37,297 bases of DNA, taken from Flavobacteriales bacterium. Lineage in GTDB: Bacteria; Bacteroidota; Bacteroidia; Flavobacteriales_D; Crocinitomicaceae. The notes below the pieces were generated by a model. The model had not been told where the DNA came from, did not search any database, and worked only from the letters and a program-made list of their open reading frames with translations. This document shows, piece by piece, positions 35,215 to 37,297 of this stretch. The first letter of the stretch is position 1, and each line of letters opens with the position of its first letter. Location of the stretch: positions 1 to 37,297 of the forward strand of contig CANLAQ010000026.1 in NCBI GenBank assembly GCA_947488235.1, given 5' to 3'. The position numbers and the translations under genes were made by a program.

Positions 35215-35853
35215 TTGGGCTTTTCAAGACTTATAAAAGATTATACCAATGCGCCAATCTCGAGGCATGTCCTTCTGGAAGTCCTCAGTGGATATAAACG
35301 CCCTAATGACAAAATTAGCGAATTGATCCAAAATGGTGAACTTGTTTCTTTAAGAAGGGGATTGTACGTGCCAGGTCCTGCAACGGGTTTGCCAATACCA
35401 GCATCTTTTCTTATTGCTAATCATCTTCGTGGCCCAAGCTATGTATCATTAGAAGCGGCCTTGTCCTATTGGGGATTCATCCCTGAACGAACGTATGAGA
35501 TAAGTTCTATTACAATTAAAACGACTAAAAAAATCAAGACACCTTTTGGAAGATTTGGATATCAGCATCTTCCTTCACCGTACTATTCATTTGGTATTAG
35601 AAGTGTAGAATTGTCAACAAATCAACTTGTACTTCTGGCTTCGCCTGAAAAGGCAATTTGTGATAAAATCGTACTTACGCCTATGATCAATCTCAGGAGT
35701 ATCAAACAAACCCGTGCCTTTTTATTAGAGGATCTTCGTATGGATGAACAGCTATTGCGGACATTAAATTTGGAAATGATAAGCACTTGGCTAGAAAACG
35801 CTCCGAAAAAAAATAGTTTAAAAATGCTCATCTCAACTATCAAGGAACTATGA
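35215..35853 (+). CDS. abiEi: AbiEi-type antitoxin / transcriptional regulator
   Basis: A 212-residue protein with an N-terminal winged helix-turn-helix (about 15-52: ISRHVLLEVLSGYKRPNDKISELIQNGELVSLRRGLYVPG, key part LIQNGELVSLRRGLYV). The AbiEi core follows (SYVSLEAALSYWGFIPE at about 75-91, and a C-terminal region with SPEKAICDKIV). The family neutralises the AbiEii toxin by a type IV mechanism and represses the operon. The start is TTG at 35215; an ATG is not available near the N-terminus. It overlaps the toxin ATG by 4 bases. A palindromic operator candidate is directly upstream. Confidence 0.85.
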   Translation: MGFSRLIKDYTNAPISRHVLLEVLSGYKRPNDKISELIQNGELVSLRRGLYVPGPATGLPIPASFLIANHLRGPSYVSLEAALSYWGFIPERTYEISSITIKTTKKIKTPFGRFGYQHLPSPYYSFGIRSVELSTNQLVLLASPEKAICDKIVLTPMINLRSIKQTRAFLLEDLRMDEQLLRTLNLEMISTWLENAPKKNSLKMLISTIKEL

Positions 35854-36716
35854 TCAAAGAATGGATTACCGAATATAACCCAAAGAATGAAGAGGAGATT
35901 TTGGATGCACTGCGAGAAATAATGCAGGAGATCACCTTGGCAGCCTTATCGCGAACTGATTTTTTTGAAAAAGCTGCGTTTTATGGCGGGACAGCCCTTC
36001 GAATTTTCTACGGGCTCGATCGGTTTTCTGAAGACCTCGATTTTTCACTTTTGAAAGTTGATGAAGGGTTTACGCTGGAACCTTATTTTTTAGCAATTCA
36101 TACAGAATTCGAATCATTAGGAATAAAAGTAAGCATCAACGAAAAGGAAAAGGCAAAACGTTCTTCAATTGAGTCGGCTTTTTTGAAAACAGAAACAATT
36201 TGGAAAGAATTGGTACTTGAAGATGTTTTAAAACAAACAGGCGTTAAATCTAATAAGCCAATCAAGATAAAAATCGAAGTAGATCGTAAGCCACCATTAG
36301 GTTTTCATACAGAAGAAAAGCTATTGATTCGTCCATTTTCCTTTTATGTGCGGTGTTTTACACTCCCTAGTTTGTTTGCAGGGAAATTGCATGCGCTCCT
36401 CTATCGAAAATGGAAAAATCGAGTTAAGGGTCGTGATTGGTATGACTTTGAGTGGTACATAAAAAAAGGAATTCCGTTGGATGTTGGTCATTTCTTAAGT
36501 AGAGCCAAAGATACTAGAGACTGGGAAGCGGAATTCATCTCTGGAGAAAAGATCATTGAATTATTAAATCACAAAATTGATTCGGTATCCTTTACAAATA
36601 TCAAAGAGGATGTCATTCGATTCATCAAAGACGAAAATGTACTATCTATTTGGAGCGCTAAGTATTTTAAGGATTTAGTTGAAAAGATGAAGTTCGAAAA
36701 TACATCGGCTGATTAA
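35850..36716 (+). CDS. abiEii: AbiEii-type nucleotidyltransferase toxin
   Basis: A 288-residue DNA-polymerase-beta-fold nucleotidyltransferase. The catalytic motif is FYGGTALRIFYGLDRFSEDLDF (about 44-65), with Gly46, Gly47 and Thr48 and the metal-binding pair Asp62 and Asp64. The C-terminal AbiEii signature LFAGKLHALLYRKWKNRVKGRDWYDFEWYI (key residues K..H, GRDWYD) is intact. AbiEii toxins inhibit growth by modifying tRNA 3' ends or related targets, giving abortive phage resistance. It is translationally coupled to abiEi (ATGA overlap at 35850-35853). All key residues are present, so the toxin is probably active. Confidence 0.9.
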   Translation: MIKEWITEYNPKNEEEILDALREIMQEITLAALSRTDFFEKAAFYGGTALRIFYGLDRFSEDLDFSLLKVDEGFTLEPYFLAIHTEFESLGIKVSINEKEKAKRSSIESAFLKTETIWKELVLEDVLKQTGVKSNKPIKIKIEVDRKPPLGFHTEEKLLIRPFSFYVRCFTLPSLFAGKLHALLYRKWKNRVKGRDWYDFEWYIKKGIPLDVGHFLSRAKDTRDWEAEFISGEKIIELLNHKIDSVSFTNIKEDVIRFIKDENVLSIWSAKYFKDLVEKMKFENTSAD

Positions 36717-36743
36717 TCAACCCAACCCATCACTCCCTCCAAA

Positions 36744-36781
36744 TCCCCATAAAAGTTAGATTTATCGACCCCTAGGGTCAC
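36744..36781 (+). repeat. tRNA 3'-end repeat, copy 3, with 28-bp arm
   Basis: The arm 36744-36771 equals 34902-34929 except for one T-to-A change. The tRNA-like part is eroded to GACCC-CTA-GGGTC followed by AC, keeping GGGTCAC at 36775-36781. The inverted repeat GACCC/GGGTC is preserved although the middle has changed. Confidence 0.6.
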
Positions 36782-36787
36782 AAAAGG

Positions 36788-36816
36788 AAACCCTGATGGT
36801 TGCATCAGGGTTTTTT
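36788..36816 (+). terminator. Rho-independent terminator after tRNA-end copy 3
   Basis: The arms AAACCCTGATG (36788-36798) and CATCAGGGTTT (36803-36813) form a perfect stem with loop GTTG and a T-run to 36816. It probably also ends the abiE transcript. Confidence 0.9.
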
Positions 36817-36828
36817 GTGTTTAATGTG

Positions 36829-37014
36829 GCACCAATTTATTGGTGTGAACAAATAAAAACAAAAAACACAGGCTTGCGCAGCAAGGCTAGGGTTTCTATG
36901 TTTGGATTGAACCAATTTATTGGAAAACGCGTCAGCGTAATCCCGTAAATCGTTTTATGTGTCACCAATTTATTGGGGTGAACAAATCCTTGGAAACATG
37001 CGCAGTATAATCCA
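36829..37014. repeat. Structured repeats R2 and R3 and triple CCAATTTATTGG, right island edge
   Basis: This is most of the 458-base gene-free stretch 36717-37174. CCAAT-TT-ATTGG occurs at 36832-36843, 36912-36923 and 36965-36976. R2 (36865-36944) matches R1 at the left edge, with hairpins CTTGC-GCA-GCAAG (36873-36885) and ACGC-GTCA-GCGT (36927-36938). R3 (36980-37013) matches the end of R1, with ATGC-GCA-GTAT (36998-37008). I see no gene here. Confidence 0.6.
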
Positions 37015-37018
37015 ACTT

Positions 37019-37025
37019 GGGTCAC
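37019..37025 (+). repeat. tRNA 3'-end repeat, copy 4 (short)
   Basis: GGGTCAC followed by AAAAG, as in copy 3 (GGGTCACAAAAG), and then by a terminator. Only these 12 bases are shared, and the 28-base arm is missing, so this copy is the weakest. It marks the likely right edge of the accessory region. Confidence 0.4.
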
Positions 37026-37049
37026 AAAAGCCATCCGTTTTAGAGGAGT

Positions 37050-37080
37050 GAAGCGTTTTTAATATTCACGCTTCTTTTTT
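37050..37080 (+). terminator. Rho-independent terminator at right island edge
   Basis: GAAGCG (37050-37055) and CGCTTC (37069-37074) form the stem, with a 13-base loop and a T-run to 37080. An alternative stem, GTGAA/TTCAC, shares the same bases. Confidence 0.7.
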
Positions 37081-37174
37081 GAATTATGTGCGTATTTATA
37101 AATGATGAGGTTTTTATAATAAATCTCTTTTTTAGGGTTACTTTAGTCAAAGATTGTTCATTTAAATAAAAGTT

Positions 37175-37297
37175 ATGGTGTTTGAAGAAAAAATGGAGGT
37201 AATCAAGTCCGTTGAGCCTTTTGTGGAGCAATTCATCGAAGAGAAGATGAATATTCCTCAAGAATGTTGGCAGCCCAGTGATTTTTTGCCTGATTTT
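37175..37297 (+). CDS. Acyl-ACP desaturase, N-terminal part (continues past window)
   Basis: The ATG at 37175 opens a frame of 41 codons to the window end, reading MVFEEKMEVIKSVEPFVEQF, then EEKMNIPQECWQPSDFLPDF. The motif CWQPSDFLPD is typical of the start of soluble acyl-ACP (stearoyl-ACP type) desaturases, di-iron enzymes that introduce a double bond into ACP-bound fatty acids. The catalytic ExxH motifs lie beyond the window, so the call rests on the N-terminus only. It marks the return to core genome after the accessory region. Confidence 0.72.
   Translation, partial: MVFEEKMEVIKSVEPFVEQFIEEKMNIPQECWQPSDFLPDF

Larger units (their letters stand above)
34941..36781. mobile_element. Putative integrated unit 2: AbiE module between tRNA 3'-end repeats
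   Basis: This segment of about 1.84 kb is bounded by copies 2 and 3 of the tRNA 3'-end repeat, each with the same 28-base upstream arm. It carries only the AbiEi/AbiEii pair. Its left end resembles that of unit 1 (AAGCTAAAA..CCCATTCC, a terminator, TTTTTTGT, TTAACGC). No recombinase is encoded. Confidence 0.5.

Overview
The window reads as a chromosomal segment of a Bacteroidota bacterium, most likely a flavobacterium (order Flavobacteriales; the family cannot be fixed from sequence alone). The evidence is the low G+C content, two secreted proteins with type IX secretion (T9SS) C-terminal sorting domains, the DUF4271-hemD pair, the order uppS-bamA-ompH-ompH, an atpD-atpC pair separate from the other ATP synthase genes, and promoters of the Bacteroidota form TTG-N19-TAnnTTTG.

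Positions 1-26545 are ordinary core genome. In order they hold: the end of a lipoprotein gene overlapped by a TPR protein; a convergent glutaryl-CoA dehydrogenase; DUF4271-hemD; a secreted thioredoxin-fold T9SS cargo ending at a strong, probably bidirectional terminator; a minus-strand run lepA-cytochrome b-like-cytochrome c-hflX; a large adhesin-like T9SS type B protein; an MsbA-like ABC exporter divergent from rbfA; a LolC/FtsX-like permease whose best start is ATT; atpD-atpC; uppS-bamA-ompH-ompH; murI; tryptophan 2,3-dioxygenase; and a convergent solute-binding protein.

Positions 26698-37026 are an accessory region anchored on a tRNA-Arg(TCG) gene. The 3' end of this tRNA (ending GGGTCAC) recurs three more times downstream (34934, 36775 and 37019), each time followed by a Rho-independent terminator. 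Two copies also share a 28-bp upstream arm. This divides the region into tandem units. Unit 1 (about 26772-34940) carries a putative defence cassette: an Mrr-like nuclease/DEAH helicase with four C-terminal GW-DWLG repeats, a VRR-NUC-like nuclease, a leucine-rich-repeat nuclease, a zinc-ribbon (DUF4379-like) nuclease and a DUF4238 protein. Unit 2 (about 34941-36781) is an AbiEi/AbiEii toxin-antitoxin pair with a palindromic operator candidate. Unit 3 (about 36782-37026) has no gene but holds structured repeats that also occur at the left edge of unit 1. No integrase or transposase is visible. The core genome resumes at 37175 with the start of an acyl-ACP desaturase gene.

The points most worth a second look are the multi-nuclease cassette, the tandem tRNA-3'-end modules without an integrase, the covarying hairpin repeats at both island edges, the tRNA-Arg in which the G19-C56 tertiary pair appears replaced by U19-A56, and the ATT start overlapping the rbfA stop.
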